From positions 854,476 through 918,475 of the forward strand of contig NZ_VNJK01000001.1 in assembly GCF_007786455.1 (NCBI RefSeq): DNA of 64,000 bases, read 5' to 3'. Source of the DNA: Paenibacillus agilis (GTDB lineage Bacteria; Bacillota; Bacilli; Paenibacillales; Paenibacillaceae). How positions within the stretch are numbered: the stretch's first letter is position 1; each line of letters opens with the position of its first letter. Below, in pieces: positions 32,722-41,573 of this stretch. Both the position numbers and the translations under genes were made by a program. The notes under the pieces are model-generated. The model was not told the origin of the DNA. It ran no database searches and worked only from the letters and a program-made list of their open reading frames with translations.

Positions 32722-32780
32722 TTAGTCACGGCACTGTTACATACAGGTAACAATGAGGTGCTGGGAAAGGACATTTAAGT

Positions 32781-33047
32781 ATGGAACTTAATAAGGACCG
32801 CCTTCGGCAGTTGATAGCCGACTTACTAAAGAACACAGAAAAGATACGCAAAAATTCAGAAGGCTATCGCGAAGCGGCACGTAGGTTAGGTGTACCAGCG
32901 CCACACTTACATAGGCTGCTAAACAAGCCTGAAACTAAAGCCGGCGTGGTATTCATGGGTAAGATTCGCGATTACTGTAAAGAAAATGGATTGAATTTTG
33001 ACGAGTTCATTCTGGAAAAAGCACCAGAGCCAGCGCCTGATGATTGA
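32781..33047 (+). CDS. Cro-like early regulator
   Basis: 88 residues, first gene rightward from the immunity promoter; the fragment YREAARRLGVPAPHLHRLLN (about 28-47) is a helix-turn-helix, and the end is acidic. It is the opposite number of the LexA-like repressor. It may block the repressor promoter during lytic growth. Ribosome site is a modest AAAGGAC. Confidence 0.7.
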   Translation: MELNKDRLRQLIADLLKNTEKIRKNSEGYREAARRLGVPAPHLHRLLNKPETKAGVVFMGKIRDYCKENGLNFDEFILEKAPEPAPDD

Positions 33048-33081
33048 AAAGCTTTATAGCCTTTGAAAGGAGGTGAACAAA

Positions 33082-33267
33082 GTGGATCAAACAACTATAG
33101 GGATTTTAGAACAGCCCAGCGGCAAACAAAGTATGCTTTATGCAAGCAGGCTTATGAAAGGCAAAGAAGTACGCGAGGCTGTGCAGAGCTTTAAAGCTCA
33201 CGCTAACAGCCGTCAAGTAGTACAGGAAATCTATCAGAAAGGCGGGTTAAATCCATGCCTAAGATAA
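33082..33267 (+). CDS. Small early protein
   Basis: 61 residues from GTG 33082 after the perfect site AAAGGAGGTGA. Charged and helical (ASRLMKGKEVREAVQSFKAH). Its end overlaps the start of the SbcC-like gene by 13 bases. Function unknown. Confidence 0.65.
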   Translation: MDQTTIGILEQPSGKQSMLYASRLMKGKEVREAVQSFKAHANSRQVVQEIYQKGGLNPCLR

Positions 33268-34712
33268 CAGCCGTAGAAATATGGGGCTTCGAATCTCACG
33301 TAGATACAAAATACGAATTAGCACCGGGCCTTACTGTTATAACGGGGCCGTCAGATGGTGGAAAGACATCGGGAACACTTAGGGCGTTCCGCTGGCTAGC
33401 GAAAGGTGAGCCTAGTGGGGAAGAATTTTTACACACTGTAAAGAACGCCGCCGGAGAAGTACTACAGCAAGCCGAAGAAGCCGGGATAAAAGTAACTTTG
33501 GACAACGGCACTGAAATTAAGAAGACACGACGTAAAGGCAAGACGAAGTATTGGCTAACAGGTTTTACTGAACCATTCGAGAAAGCCGAAGTACCTGCAG
33601 CTGTAAAAGAAGCCCTGGGGATCGGTAGTACCGTATACGGTCGGGACGCACAAGGTAAGCCAGAACTGGAATATGACTTGAATTTTGCTTATCAGCTGGA
33701 CCCACCTTTCATTATTAGTCAACCAGGCAGCGCAGGAGCTAAAGTACTGGGAAAGTTAGCCGGCACCGAAGCAATAGACCAGGCGTTAAAGTCAGTAGCG
33801 AAGGATACATATGCAGCACGTACAGAGAAGGCCGCCGCTGACAAAGAGTATGAACGTAAGGTATTGCAGTTGCTAGACTATCAGGACCTAGCAGACGTAA
33901 GAGGGCAAATAGACGCTGCTGAATGGCTTGTAGAGCAGATCGAAAGTGACCTAGGAAAGAAAACTGATATACTAACGCTTCGTCTAAACCTTGATAGAGC
34001 CACAAACCAGCTGCAACAAGCAGCAGAAACACTGGACAAGCTAGCAGAGCTGCCAGGTTTGGAAGAAGATTTAAAGGCAATAGAAAAAGCCCAGCAGCGC
34101 TATGATACGCTACTGGACCTTTACAGTCAGTTGGGAAGAGCTACCGCCACAGTAGAGGACCTCACCCAACAGATTAAAGAGTATGACGGTCTGGAATCTG
34201 CTGCTTGGCTTCTACAGCATGTAGAGATAGCAACAGATCAGCGCGCCTCTATTCATTTAATAGGACTAGAGTACCACAGGTTAGATCAAATCGTAAAGAC
34301 ATCAAAGGGAATTATAGGAAATTCCGAAGGTCTAGAACCGGCGGCAGTTTTGTTGCGGCAAGCAGAAAAGCTGCTAGAAAAGCAGAGTGTACTGGCGGGA
34401 ATGTGGGAAGTATTCCAGGGGATTACTCACCAACGCACAGCTGCCGCTGAAAATGTGCAGTATCTTGTAGGGGTTAATACAGCAGCAGAGTTACTAACCG
34501 TTGTAGAAATGGCCTATGACAGACTGCAACCGCTCAATGAAATAAGTTCAACTTATAGCGTAAAAGACCAAACCAGGGCACGGGCAAACGCCGACCTGGT
34601 AAGAGCAGCCGACGAAATAGCGCAGGCTGATAAAGAACTAAATGTAGCTTGGCAGGAAGCTGGGGGCTTGTGCCCATTATGCGAACAGCCTGCCGGCACA
34701 CATGCACATTGA
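33255..34712 (+). CDS. SbcC/Rad50-like ATPase, N-terminal half
   Basis: 485 residues. Starts KITAVEIWGFESHVDTKYEL, then Walker A GPSDGGKTSG (about 32-41), followed by a long helical coiled-coil region (about 190-470) and a CPLC zinc-hook-like motif in GGLCPLCEQPAGTHAH at the very end. It stops there, where a one-chain SbcC would turn back into the second coiled-coil. The missing signature and Walker B are in the gene at 35140, so the ATPase is split in two chains. Partner nuclease SbcD-like is at 36230. Confidence 0.85.
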   Translation: MPKITAVEIWGFESHVDTKYELAPGLTVITGPSDGGKTSGTLRAFRWLAKGEPSGEEFLHTVKNAAGEVLQQAEEAGIKVTLDNGTEIKKTRRKGKTKYWLTGFTEPFEKAEVPAAVKEALGIGSTVYGRDAQGKPELEYDLNFAYQLDPPFIISQPGSAGAKVLGKLAGTEAIDQALKSVAKDTYAARTEKAAADKEYERKVLQLLDYQDLADVRGQIDAAEWLVEQIESDLGKKTDILTLRLNLDRATNQLQQAAETLDKLAELPGLEEDLKAIEKAQQRYDTLLDLYSQLGRATATVEDLTQQIKEYDGLESAAWLLQHVEIATDQRASIHLIGLEYHRLDQIVKTSKGIIGNSEGLEPAAVLLRQAEKLLEKQSVLAGMWEVFQGITHQRTAAAENVQYLVGVNTAAELLTVVEMAYDRLQPLNEISSTYSVKDQTRARANADLVRAADEIAQADKELNVAWQEAGGLCPLCEQPAGTHAH

Positions 34713-34745
34713 AAACTTAAAACCGTGTAAAGGGGATTTATAACC

Positions 34746-34979
34746 ATGGACGTTAAAGCCCGTATTGAACAAGCTAGAGCCCGTATTGAACACGCGAAGA
34801 GAGCGCAAACAGTAGCAGAAACGCAGCTGCAGGCGGCTGAACAGCAAAAGGAAGAAGCCACTGTAAAAATGTTGGAACTAGGCGTAACCCCGGAAACGAT
34901 AGCCGACGAAATAGCTAAATTGGAAGCGCAAATAGCAGCTAGTTTAGATAAAGTCGAAACGCTGATACCTGCGGTATAG
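34746..34979 (+). CDS. Small coiled-coil protein in the SbcC gene cluster
   Basis: 77 residues, ribosome site AAAGGGG. Almost wholly helical: MDVKARIEQARARIEHAKRA, VAETQLQAAEQQKEEATVKM, then TPETIADEIAKLEAQIAASL. It lies between the two SbcC halves and might be part of their coiled-coil. Not recognised as a named family. Confidence 0.65.
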   Translation: MDVKARIEQARARIEHAKRAQTVAETQLQAAEQQKEEATVKMLELGVTPETIADEIAKLEAQIAASLDKVETLIPAV

Positions 34980-34990
34980 GAGGTGTCAGT

Positions 34991-35143
34991 ATGATTAGGA
35001 AATGTTTAATGCGCACTTGCGGAAACTTGTTTAAGGGAAAGGCTGGAGAGGAATGCCCACGCTGTGGCAGCAAGAGTAACTGCAGCGGAGAAATCGAAGC
35101 CCTGAAAGTACGTCAGGGGCTTCGGAAAGGTGGCACTAAATGA
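34991..35143 (+). CDS. Small zinc-ribbon protein in the SbcC gene cluster
   Basis: 50 residues from ATG 34991, site AGGAGGTG. CLMRTCGNLF and ECPRCGSKSNCSG give four or five Cys in zinc-ribbon spacing. The end is basic. It overlaps the ATG of the SbcC C-terminal half by four bases (ATGA), so it is translated together with it. Could act as an accessory to the zinc hook, but that is speculation. Confidence 0.65.
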   Translation: MIRKCLMRTCGNLFKGKAGEECPRCGSKSNCSGEIEALKVRQGLRKGGTK

Positions 35144-35781
35144 TTCAGCTTAATACCGTCAAGGCTGACCTTCGGGCTGCACGCGAAAAACTTGCAGCCC
35201 GGATAGGGCAAAGGGATTTACTGCTGCAGGAGCGTGACGAAGCCCAATTAAGAAGCCTGGAAGCATCTAAGCAGCTAGGTGTGAATGACCAGGTACAGAT
35301 TTTACTGCAGAAGTCTAGCGAGTTCGCCCGGCAGCAAGTAAAGGGCCGGGTAGAACAGATTGTAACCCAGGCGCTGCAGATCGTTTTCCCGGAAAGGGGT
35401 TACAGCTTTCATATTGTGCTTGATGTAAAGGGGCTGCAGCCAGTAGCTGAATACTGGCTGTATAGCGAAGGGGTAATGCGTCAAATGGTAGGCCCTGATT
35501 ATGGACGCGGTGGCGGTGCTGTTGATGTTGTAACCCTAGCCCTTCGGTTGGCCTTGGCTGAATTGGAACAAATAGATGGGCCTTTGCTTATGGACGAGGT
35601 AGGGAAGCACGTAAGCGCTGAATATGCACCTAACGTCGCTTATTTTTTGAAGCAATACAGCGAACAGTTGGGACGTCAAATTATACTCATTACGCACAAC
35701 GAACACCTGGCAGCCGTGGGAGATAAAAGCCTACGGGTAACGCAAACAAGCGCTGGAGTATCGAAAGTAACGGCTATCTAG
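35140..35781 (+). CDS. SbcC/Rad50-like ATPase, C-terminal half
   Basis: 213 residues. Short N-terminal coiled-coil (REKLAARIGQRDLLLQERDE), a ZnF-less globular part, ABC signature-like GRGGGAVDVVTLALRLALAE (about 126), Walker B GPLLMDEVGKHVS (about 149) and a switch His in ILITHNEH (about 187). It has no Walker A. With the protein from 33255 it should rebuild one ATPase head; SbcC halves normally lie in one chain of about 1000 residues. Confidence 0.85.
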   Translation: MIQLNTVKADLRAAREKLAARIGQRDLLLQERDEAQLRSLEASKQLGVNDQVQILLQKSSEFARQQVKGRVEQIVTQALQIVFPERGYSFHIVLDVKGLQPVAEYWLYSEGVMRQMVGPDYGRGGGAVDVVTLALRLALAELEQIDGPLLMDEVGKHVSAEYAPNVAYFLKQYSEQLGRQIILITHNEHLAAVGDKSLRVTQTSAGVSKVTAI

Positions 35782-35815
35782 TCTATTAATTTACTAAAGA
35801 GAGGAAGTTATATAA

Positions 35816-36217
35816 ATGTGTATCGTATGCAAAGTGAAAAAGGCAATTGAAGGCACTGTAACACAGGAAACCATCGGAACAGTAAGCCCGACACTACGTG
35901 TTGATTTTGTTACTCATGTGACTAATGAGTTATTAGCGGCTATAGACCTGGAACAAAAAGTAATAGATACAACACGGGCGCTTGTCTTGAAAGAGATTAC
36001 AGAAGCTGAATTTGATCTTAAAGCTGCTGAATGGGAAGAAGAAGCGGAGGCAGCCCTAGTAACTTTTGAAGCTGAACGTAAAAGATTATGGGAACGTGTA
36101 TACGATGAATTAGGTATTACTGAATCTGAACGCAAGCATAATTACACACTAGACCAAGATACTGGCGTAGTAGAAGTACAGAAAAGAAAAGAATCAGCAG
36201 AACCTTCAGGGTGTTAA
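35816..36217 (+). CDS. Unknown protein in the SbcCD cluster
   Basis: 133 residues. N-terminal CIVCKVKKAIEG, a CxxC, then two long helices (EQKVIDTTRALVLKEITEAE and AALVTFEAERKRLWERVYDE), and a polar end. Located between SbcC C-half and SbcD-like genes, 12 bases before the latter. Function unknown. Confidence 0.6.
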   Translation: MCIVCKVKKAIEGTVTQETIGTVSPTLRVDFVTHVTNELLAAIDLEQKVIDTTRALVLKEITEAEFDLKAAEWEEEAEAALVTFEAERKRLWERVYDELGITESERKHNYTLDQDTGVVEVQKRKESAEPSGC

Positions 36218-36229
36218 GGGGGCTAATCT

Positions 36230-37237
36230 ATGCGTTTCCTCCTTGGAGGTGACCCGCACGCTAGGGGAACGAATCCCCGAAACCGTAAGGACGACTATAA
36301 GGCTGCACTCATTGCTAAGTTGAAGGAATTATTCTACTTAGGGGAGCAAAAAAAGGCCGAAGCTGTGATTCTATCCGGTGACTTTTTCGACTTACCAGAC
36401 GTAGCTAACAGCGTGTTAAATGAGTTTGCTGACGTAATGAATGAATGCCCGATACCGATCTATACCACAGCAGGTAATCACGATATACCCGGATACAACA
36501 TCCAGGCATACGCAAATACGTCGTTACGGCTTCTGGAGCGGATCGTACCAAAGTTGCATGTAATCAATGACCCAGCACAGCCTATATACTTTGGTCGTCA
36601 GGATGAGGTAGTAATTACTTTTACGCCTTACAGTGGGAAGATTGACGTAGACGGCTACGGGTATAGTCCAGAAAATTTAATTACACCAGGACATAACCCG
36701 TATCGAATACATGTAGCGCATGGAATGCTGCTGGATCATACACCACCCTTCGACCGTTTCACGCTTGTACAAGAAGTAAAAACTTCTGCAAATATGGTAT
36801 TAACGGGACACGATCATACAGGCTATGGGGTTTATCGTAGGGGAGACGGTGTTATCTTTTGCAACCCAGGAAGCCTTACGCGATTGTCTGCGAGTGAATC
36901 TGAAATTAAGCGAACAGTACAAGTAGCGCTGATTGATGTACAGACGATTGGGGGCTTGAATCCTGGGGATTGGTCCCACCAGGCTAGTATTGAACTAATA
37001 CCCCTGCAGAGTGCGGCACCCGGTCCTGATGTATTAGACCGTAGCAAGATTGAGGCGGATCAACAGAGGCAGTATGCGATGGAATCCTTCGCTGCCCTGG
37101 TACAAACAGCTACAGGTGAACGTGTACTGCTTGATATACCGCAAATCGTGGATACGATAGCGGAACAAAACAACATACCTGCAGAGGTACGGGAAGCGGC
37201 TATGGCCAAGATTGAAGAAGCCCGTACTGCTGTATAG
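36230..37237 (+). CDS. SbcD/Mre11-like metallophosphoesterase nuclease
   Basis: 335 residues. Conserved metal-binding motifs in order: GGDPHARG (Asp8, His10), LSGDFFDLPD (about 47), TAGNHDIPG (about 81), VAHGMLLDH (about 162) and GHDHTGYGV (about 191). This is the calcineurin-like nuclease domain of SbcD/Mre11. It probably pairs with the split SbcC to cut DNA ends or hairpins in replication and recombination, like phage T4 gp46/gp47. Confidence 0.88.
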   Translation: MRFLLGGDPHARGTNPRNRKDDYKAALIAKLKELFYLGEQKKAEAVILSGDFFDLPDVANSVLNEFADVMNECPIPIYTTAGNHDIPGYNIQAYANTSLRLLERIVPKLHVINDPAQPIYFGRQDEVVITFTPYSGKIDVDGYGYSPENLITPGHNPYRIHVAHGMLLDHTPPFDRFTLVQEVKTSANMVLTGHDHTGYGVYRRGDGVIFCNPGSLTRLSASESEIKRTVQVALIDVQTIGGLNPGDWSHQASIELIPLQSAAPGPDVLDRSKIEADQQRQYAMESFAALVQTATGERVLLDIPQIVDTIAEQNNIPAEVREAAMAKIEEARTAV

Positions 37238-37252
37238 AATGGAGGGCATCAA

Positions 37253-37417
37253 GTGAAGTCCTTAGTATGCAAAGAATGCGGTAAAAAGCACCTGGTAGAT
37301 TTACGTGCACATTTGAGAGTTCATAAAATGACTTTGCGTGAGTATAACGAGAAATACGGGACTACTACGGAGTCATGGAACATTAAAACTACGCTACCAA
37401 AGGTATTAAACCAGTGA
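37253..37417 (+). CDS. Small zinc-finger protein (Ros/MucR-like)
   Basis: 54 residues from GTG 37253, site GGAGGGC. CKECGKKHLVDLRAHLRVHK has C-x2-C and H-x3/4-H spacing, followed by MTLREYNEKYG, as in MucR/Ros-type and phage C2H2 fingers. Its end overlaps the next start (GTGA). It may bind DNA or be an adaptor. Confidence 0.7.
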   Translation: MKSLVCKECGKKHLVDLRAHLRVHKMTLREYNEKYGTTTESWNIKTTLPKVLNQ

Positions 37418-37638
37418 AGACTACTTGCTGTAATAACTGCGGGCAACCAATTGAGTTAGACGAGAATTTAACCGTTATGGGGTTTACCTGGCTGAACCCA
37501 GAATGTACCGCTAGCCAGGTAAGCTGCCCAGCTTGCAAGTCAACAACAATTCAGTTAATTTGGTCCTTTGACGAACAGGGCCGCCCTGCAGCCGGTGAAT
37601 TTCTTATCATTCGAACGTATAACACCATTAGGAGGTAG
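37414..37638 (+). CDS. Small zinc-ribbon-like protein
   Basis: 74 residues from GTG 37414. CCNNCGQPIEL and CPACKST form two CxxC knuckles about 35 residues apart. The end is beta-rich. It is coupled to the MucR-like gene upstream. Function unknown. Confidence 0.65.
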   Translation: MKTTCCNNCGQPIELDENLTVMGFTWLNPECTASQVSCPACKSTTIQLIWSFDEQGRPAAGEFLIIRTYNTIRR

Positions 37639-37644
37639 TAATAT

Positions 37645-38229
37645 ATGACGGAGAATCAAACAAAGGTACAGCAAACGCTAGCTACTTTACAGGAGACATA
37701 CGGAGCCGAAGCAATGAAAGCAGCAGCCGAAGCAATGCTAGGTAGATTGCAGGCAACGCGCCAACTGCCCGCAGAATTTCATAAGATGTTAAGCCCGCAA
37801 AGCTTGGACCAAACGGCTTACAGTTTGGACGCTAGTATAGACGACATTCTAGCTAAGGGGCTGGCACGGGAAGCAGCGTATGGAAATAAGGGCGACCTAT
37901 TAAAAGAAAAGTCCAAGTTAGAAACTGAAATTAAGATCGTGGAAGCTCAGGCTATTATGGACGGTCTTAGTCCCGACGGTAAGACAATCACATGGAAGGG
38001 AGTAAAGTATCCTTTTAGCAACGATTTAACCCGCGATGCTTTCCGCTATAACGTAAGTCAAGAGCAGCGCAGCCGCCTAGCAGAAGTGGAAGGAGAACTT
38101 AGAGCCCTGGAAATTGAAGCACTAAAGGCTAGGGATGGCTGGGAGACTGTAGTACAGGCTAGTGAAACTGCACGAAGTAAAGCACATGTACAGGCTGAAC
38201 TGCTTAACTGGTTGGCAGGAGGGCGCTAA
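37645..38229 (+). CDS. Unknown helical phage protein
   Basis: 194 residues, site AGGAGG. Mostly helical (QTLATLQETYGAEAMKAAAE at the start, a coiled-coil around 90-105 and 135-160). The centre has TWKGVKYPFSNDLTRDAFRY. It could be a recombination accessory by position, but there is no motif. Confidence 0.6.
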   Translation: MTENQTKVQQTLATLQETYGAEAMKAAAEAMLGRLQATRQLPAEFHKMLSPQSLDQTAYSLDASIDDILAKGLAREAAYGNKGDLLKEKSKLETEIKIVEAQAIMDGLSPDGKTITWKGVKYPFSNDLTRDAFRYNVSQEQRSRLAEVEGELRALEIEALKARDGWETVVQASETARSKAHVQAELLNWLAGGR

Positions 38230-38232
38230 ACA

Positions 38233-38454
38233 GTGAATAAGATTACGATAGAAATAACAGCGGATAGCGTTACTGAAAAGCTGGAAGTGGACGGCCAAGT
38301 GATTGTAAAGGGTTGGAAGCGTACTGCTTTTGGGATGCAGAGCACAGTAAAGCCTTGTTGGGAAGACGACGAGCGCGTTAGCGATGAAGCGTATGAAGCT
38401 TTAGGGAACCTTGCATGTAACTATTTGGATGCAATGAATTCACTTCAAGCATGA
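38233..38454 (+). CDS. Small phage protein
   Basis: 73 residues from GTG 38233 with AGGAGGGC upstream. Starts ITIEITADSVTEKLEVDGQV as beta strands, ends in a helix. Its stop overlaps the next ATG (ATGA). Function unknown. Confidence 0.6.
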   Translation: MNKITIEITADSVTEKLEVDGQVIVKGWKRTAFGMQSTVKPCWEDDERVSDEAYEALGNLACNYLDAMNSLQA

Positions 38455-38960
38455 GTACACAGCGTGATAAGCAACGTGAAAGACAACAACGGGGGGAAGC
38501 ATTCCAGGACGAAATGCGGCGCAGTTGGGCATACATTAAAAACTGCTGGCGCCTACGCTTAAAGGATGGTAAGGGTGGTACGCAGGTAGCCGACGAAGTG
38601 GTACTGCTGCAGCAAGTAAATATATTAGGCGAACATAAGCGAACAGAAGGGGATCGTTTCGAATTATCTTTCTTGCGGTCAGATCAGATTACGGGACTAT
38701 TAAATTTTGATAGAGTAATAGACCGCAGCTATGGCCTGGTATTCATATCATTTCACAATCTAGCGATAGGTCGGGACGTCGCGTATGCAGTACGGCTGGT
38801 AACAGCATTACGTTACATGCAGCATAAAGGGCAGCATTATATACACCTAGACGACTTCATTCATAAGAAGCTGCCCTGCGCCCAGCTATTACGGCGTCAG
38901 GACACCGAAGACCCTACTTATGATTTACAGGAGTTGATAGAGTGCTGCAAATTACTATAA
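38451..38960 (+). CDS. RecU-like Holliday junction resolvase
   Basis: 169 residues. RGEAFQDEMRRSWAYIKNCW, then LLQQVNILGEHKRTEGDRFE and LSFLRSDQITGLLNF follow the RecU layout: an acidic residue, then ExK in GEHKRT (about 62) and the following Q near ITGLLN. RecU-type nucleases cut four-way junctions. Neighbours are SbcCD and an SF2 helicase, all processing branched DNA. Homology is moderate, so a generic PD-(D/E)XK nuclease is the fallback. Confidence 0.65.
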   Translation: MSTQRDKQRERQQRGEAFQDEMRRSWAYIKNCWRLRLKDGKGGTQVADEVVLLQQVNILGEHKRTEGDRFELSFLRSDQITGLLNFDRVIDRSYGLVFISFHNLAIGRDVAYAVRLVTALRYMQHKGQHYIHLDDFIHKKLPCAQLLRRQDTEDPTYDLQELIECCKLL

Positions 38961-40651
38961 GCAACAATATACGGCTACGGGATACCAATATTCCGATAAG
39001 AGCAGCTATTACTGACGCTTTGACGGTACCTAACCCGGCCTATATTGAGTCAAAGAAAAAGAACAGAGGCCGCAACATCTACGGCCTGGAAGAAAAGCTG
39101 CGCCTATATGAATGGGATCAGGGCGACTTAGTAGTACCGCGGGGCTTTGCTTTGGAACTCCAGGACATTCTTCGACACCACGGGATCAACCCGGATAAGG
39201 TAATAACCTGGAATGTGAACGAGCCGGCAAAGGTAGACTTTGGGCCCTGGAACACGGATTACCCACCACGGGATTACCAGATACCAGCCGTAGCTTCTGG
39301 GACTAAGAAAGCCGGCGTACTTGTAAGCCCTGCAGGTAGTGGTAAAACACTTATGGCATGTGCCACGATACACGCATGGGGCGTTCCTACTCTATGGTTG
39401 ACGCATACTATAGAACTTATGAATCAATCTGCAGATGCTGCCCGGAAGTACATGCCTGGTGTAGGAAGAGTAGGGCGAATAGGCGACAATAAGCTAGATT
39501 GGGGCGACGGTAAGCTGATTGTGGCTACTGTACAGACGCTAGCCAATAACCCGACACTTGTAGCAACGCTTAACAAGATGGTAGGGGCTCTAGTAATTGA
39601 CGAAGCGCACCATTTCCCGGCGATTCAGTTCATTGAGACAGTTGGTAAATTTAATGCCAAGTACGTTTTAGGTGTAACGGCGACGCCGAAACGTAAGGAC
39701 TTTTTGGAAGTGTACCTGTATCGTGGAGTAGGTCCAGTTTGTTATGAAGTACCACGGGAAGCGCTACATGACGCTGGAAGTTTGATAAAACCAGAGGTTC
39801 GATTTATTTATACAGATTACCAGCGGCCTGTAGACGAATTTGCCCTTGATAACGTAGACGCTGGTGGGGAAGACATCCACTATACAGCTTTGATTCAGGA
39901 ACTGACTGCAGATGAAAAACGGGCCAGACTGGTAGTTGAATCAATACTAGAAAGCTGCATCGAAGCTGCCCCACAGAAGGGCGGGGTAATCGTCTTAGCA
40001 GATAGCGTAAGGTATCTATGGGTGCTGCACGCTCTACTTAAGGAGTTAGCTGGTTCCCGCCTGGGTGGGAATATCCCGCGTATGGGGGTTGTACACGGAG
40101 GCATGCAACGCTATGTATGGCGTAAATGTTCTCAGCCCGCACCAGACTATGACACGGAAGTATTTCGCTGGAATAAGCGCCTACAACGCTGGGAGGCAAA
40201 GCAAGAGCAGTACACCGAAGCAGAGTTTACAGCCTGGCAGGTGACTTCAGCGCAGCGTAAAGTTACTATGGCGGCTGCCTACAATCGCGAGATAGATATA
40301 CTATTCGCTACAGGCGCCCTGGCGCGTGAAGGCCTGGACATGCCCCATCTGTCACGGGGGCACCTAACTACACCGGCAAGAGGTGACGCTAGGACGTCGG
40401 CCAACGGTGCTAGTGTTGAGCAGGCAATAGGACGTATACAACGTCCTGACCCTAATAACCCAAGTAAAAACGCTGTATGGTATGACTATGTAGACTTCGA
40501 CGTAGGCGTATTCCAAGATCAATACTACAGCCGGCGCAAAGTATATAAGCGGCTAGGGTTGAATGTTCCTAAGAAGAAAAAGAGCCAACGCGATAGGGTG
40601 GCAGATTTTCTAAAAGGGGACTTCATAAACTTTGGAAGCTTGCCCCTATGA
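38942..40651 (+). CDS. Superfamily 2 DNA helicase (DEAH type)
   Basis: 569 residues from GTG 38942, overlapping the previous gene. Walker A SPAGSGKTLMA (about 130), motif Ia LTHTIELMNQ, DEAH box IDEAHHFPAI (about 217), motif III GVTATPKRKD (about 241), motif VI VEQAIGRIQRPDP (about 496). The N-terminal ~110 residues and DNA-contacting layout recall UvsW/XPB-type phage helicases that remodel forks and recombination intermediates. It ends the immunity-promoter operon. Confidence 0.88.
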   Translation: MLQITISNNIRLRDTNIPIRAAITDALTVPNPAYIESKKKNRGRNIYGLEEKLRLYEWDQGDLVVPRGFALELQDILRHHGINPDKVITWNVNEPAKVDFGPWNTDYPPRDYQIPAVASGTKKAGVLVSPAGSGKTLMACATIHAWGVPTLWLTHTIELMNQSADAARKYMPGVGRVGRIGDNKLDWGDGKLIVATVQTLANNPTLVATLNKMVGALVIDEAHHFPAIQFIETVGKFNAKYVLGVTATPKRKDFLEVYLYRGVGPVCYEVPREALHDAGSLIKPEVRFIYTDYQRPVDEFALDNVDAGGEDIHYTALIQELTADEKRARLVVESILESCIEAAPQKGGVIVLADSVRYLWVLHALLKELAGSRLGGNIPRMGVVHGGMQRYVWRKCSQPAPDYDTEVFRWNKRLQRWEAKQEQYTEAEFTAWQVTSAQRKVTMAAAYNREIDILFATGALAREGLDMPHLSRGHLTTPARGDARTSANGASVEQAIGRIQRPDPNNPSKNAVWYDYVDFDVGVFQDQYYSRRKVYKRLGLNVPKKKKSQRDRVADFLKGDFINFGSLPL

Positions 40652-40688
40652 TTAAAAATAAGCAAGGCAAAAATTTTTTACACTTACT

Positions 40689-40704
40689 GTTACATGTATG
40701 TAAT
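40689..40704. promoter_or_regulatory. Repressor operator over the promoter of the primase operon
   Basis: GTTAC-ATGTAT-GTAAT. A promoter TTTACA, 16 bp, TGTAAT (40699-40704) has its -10 inside the right arm of the operator, so repressor binding would block RNA polymerase. Confidence 0.78.
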
Positions 40705-40771
40705 GAATGATTGGGTACAGGGCAAAGGCCTTTACTATAAATAATCCATTATCCGAAGGAGCCAAAACACT

Positions 40772-41512
40772 ATGACAAAAGCAAAAGAAGCAGTACAAGC
40801 GACAGAAGAAACCGCAGTACAAACAGCAGGTACTACAGCCCCGGCTGTAATGAGTAACGCGAACTATATCGCGCTAGCAATCCAGGCGAAACAAGAAGGC
40901 TTCTTGGCAGCAAATGAAGGGCTTGACCTGGACTATGTACGTATGGGGCAATACCTCAAAATCAGCAAGAAGGGTAATTTTGTAGAAGCCCGTGACGAAT
41001 TGGTGAGCTATGGCGACACTATCGACGTGGTAGTAGCAAAAGCAGAAAAACGGTACACCTTGTGGGGCCTAGAAGAAAGTCCAGAAGACGGTGTGCTTAT
41101 CGTTTCCGATCCTGTAGAAGCTGACGCTATTGCAGCCCTGGAAAGCTGGTTAAGCCAAAACCCAGAACGTGCAGCAGACTACAGTATCAAGGATATTCAG
41201 CTACGCCTTACTACGTTTATCGTACCTGTACACGCTAATGGTCAGGTTATGTTAGGCCCAGACCAGGCGCCAACGATTTATCTTATGTCGTTTGCCCAAG
41301 GTGATACGTTTGGCTTCGGTAATTATGCAATGGGCATTTTCGACGGGAAATCCAAAAGCATAGGTGTACCTGCAAATACTGGGGCGAACAAGGTAGTAAC
41401 GCGAATGGTAACGGAAGAACGGACACGTGCAGGCAGTAAAGATTCGTACTTGGGCCTCAAATTTGAATGCCTTGGTATGTTCAACCCAGCAGACTATGGT
41501 ATCACGGTTTAA
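40772..41512 (+). CDS. Probable single-stranded-DNA-binding or replication accessory protein
   Basis: 246 residues. After a Thr/Ala-rich N-terminal stretch, the region LSYGDTIDVVVAKAEKRYTL-like near 90 and PTIYLMSFAQGDTFGFGNYA near 169 form beta-rich segments. The gene precedes the primase-helicase and has its own regulated promoter. I do not recognise the family; ssDNA binding is inferred only from fold-type and location. Similar genes often precede AEP primases in Bacillus phages. Confidence 0.5.
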   Translation: MTKAKEAVQATEETAVQTAGTTAPAVMSNANYIALAIQAKQEGFLAANEGLDLDYVRMGQYLKISKKGNFVEARDELVSYGDTIDVVVAKAEKRYTLWGLEESPEDGVLIVSDPVEADAIAALESWLSQNPERAADYSIKDIQLRLTTFIVPVHANGQVMLGPDQAPTIYLMSFAQGDTFGFGNYAMGIFDGKSKSIGVPANTGANKVVTRMVTEERTRAGSKDSYLGLKFECLGMFNPADYGITV

Positions 41513-41523
41513 CTTAATAACAC

Positions 41524-41547
41524 AGGGCCGGCGAAAAGCTGGCCCTT
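41524..41547 (+). terminator. Hairpin before the primase-helicase gene
   Basis: AGGGCCGGC pairs with GCTGGCCCT around loop GAAAA, but only two T follow. Possibly an attenuator that lowers primase expression relative to the upstream gene. Confidence 0.5.
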
Positions 41548-41573
41548 ACCCTTAGCAAGAAAGGCGGGCAATT

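Larger units (their letters stand above)
32597..32751. promoter_or_regulatory. Immunity control region with five operators
   Basis: Five sites of the GTTAC-N6-GTAAC type: 32597-32612, 32628-32643, 32651-32666, 32691-32706 and 32736-32751. The last is a perfect palindrome; the first three and the fourth have one or two changed arm bases. They overlap both divergent promoters. This is the O-R/O-L-like switch between the repressor and the Cro-like gene. Confidence 0.9.
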
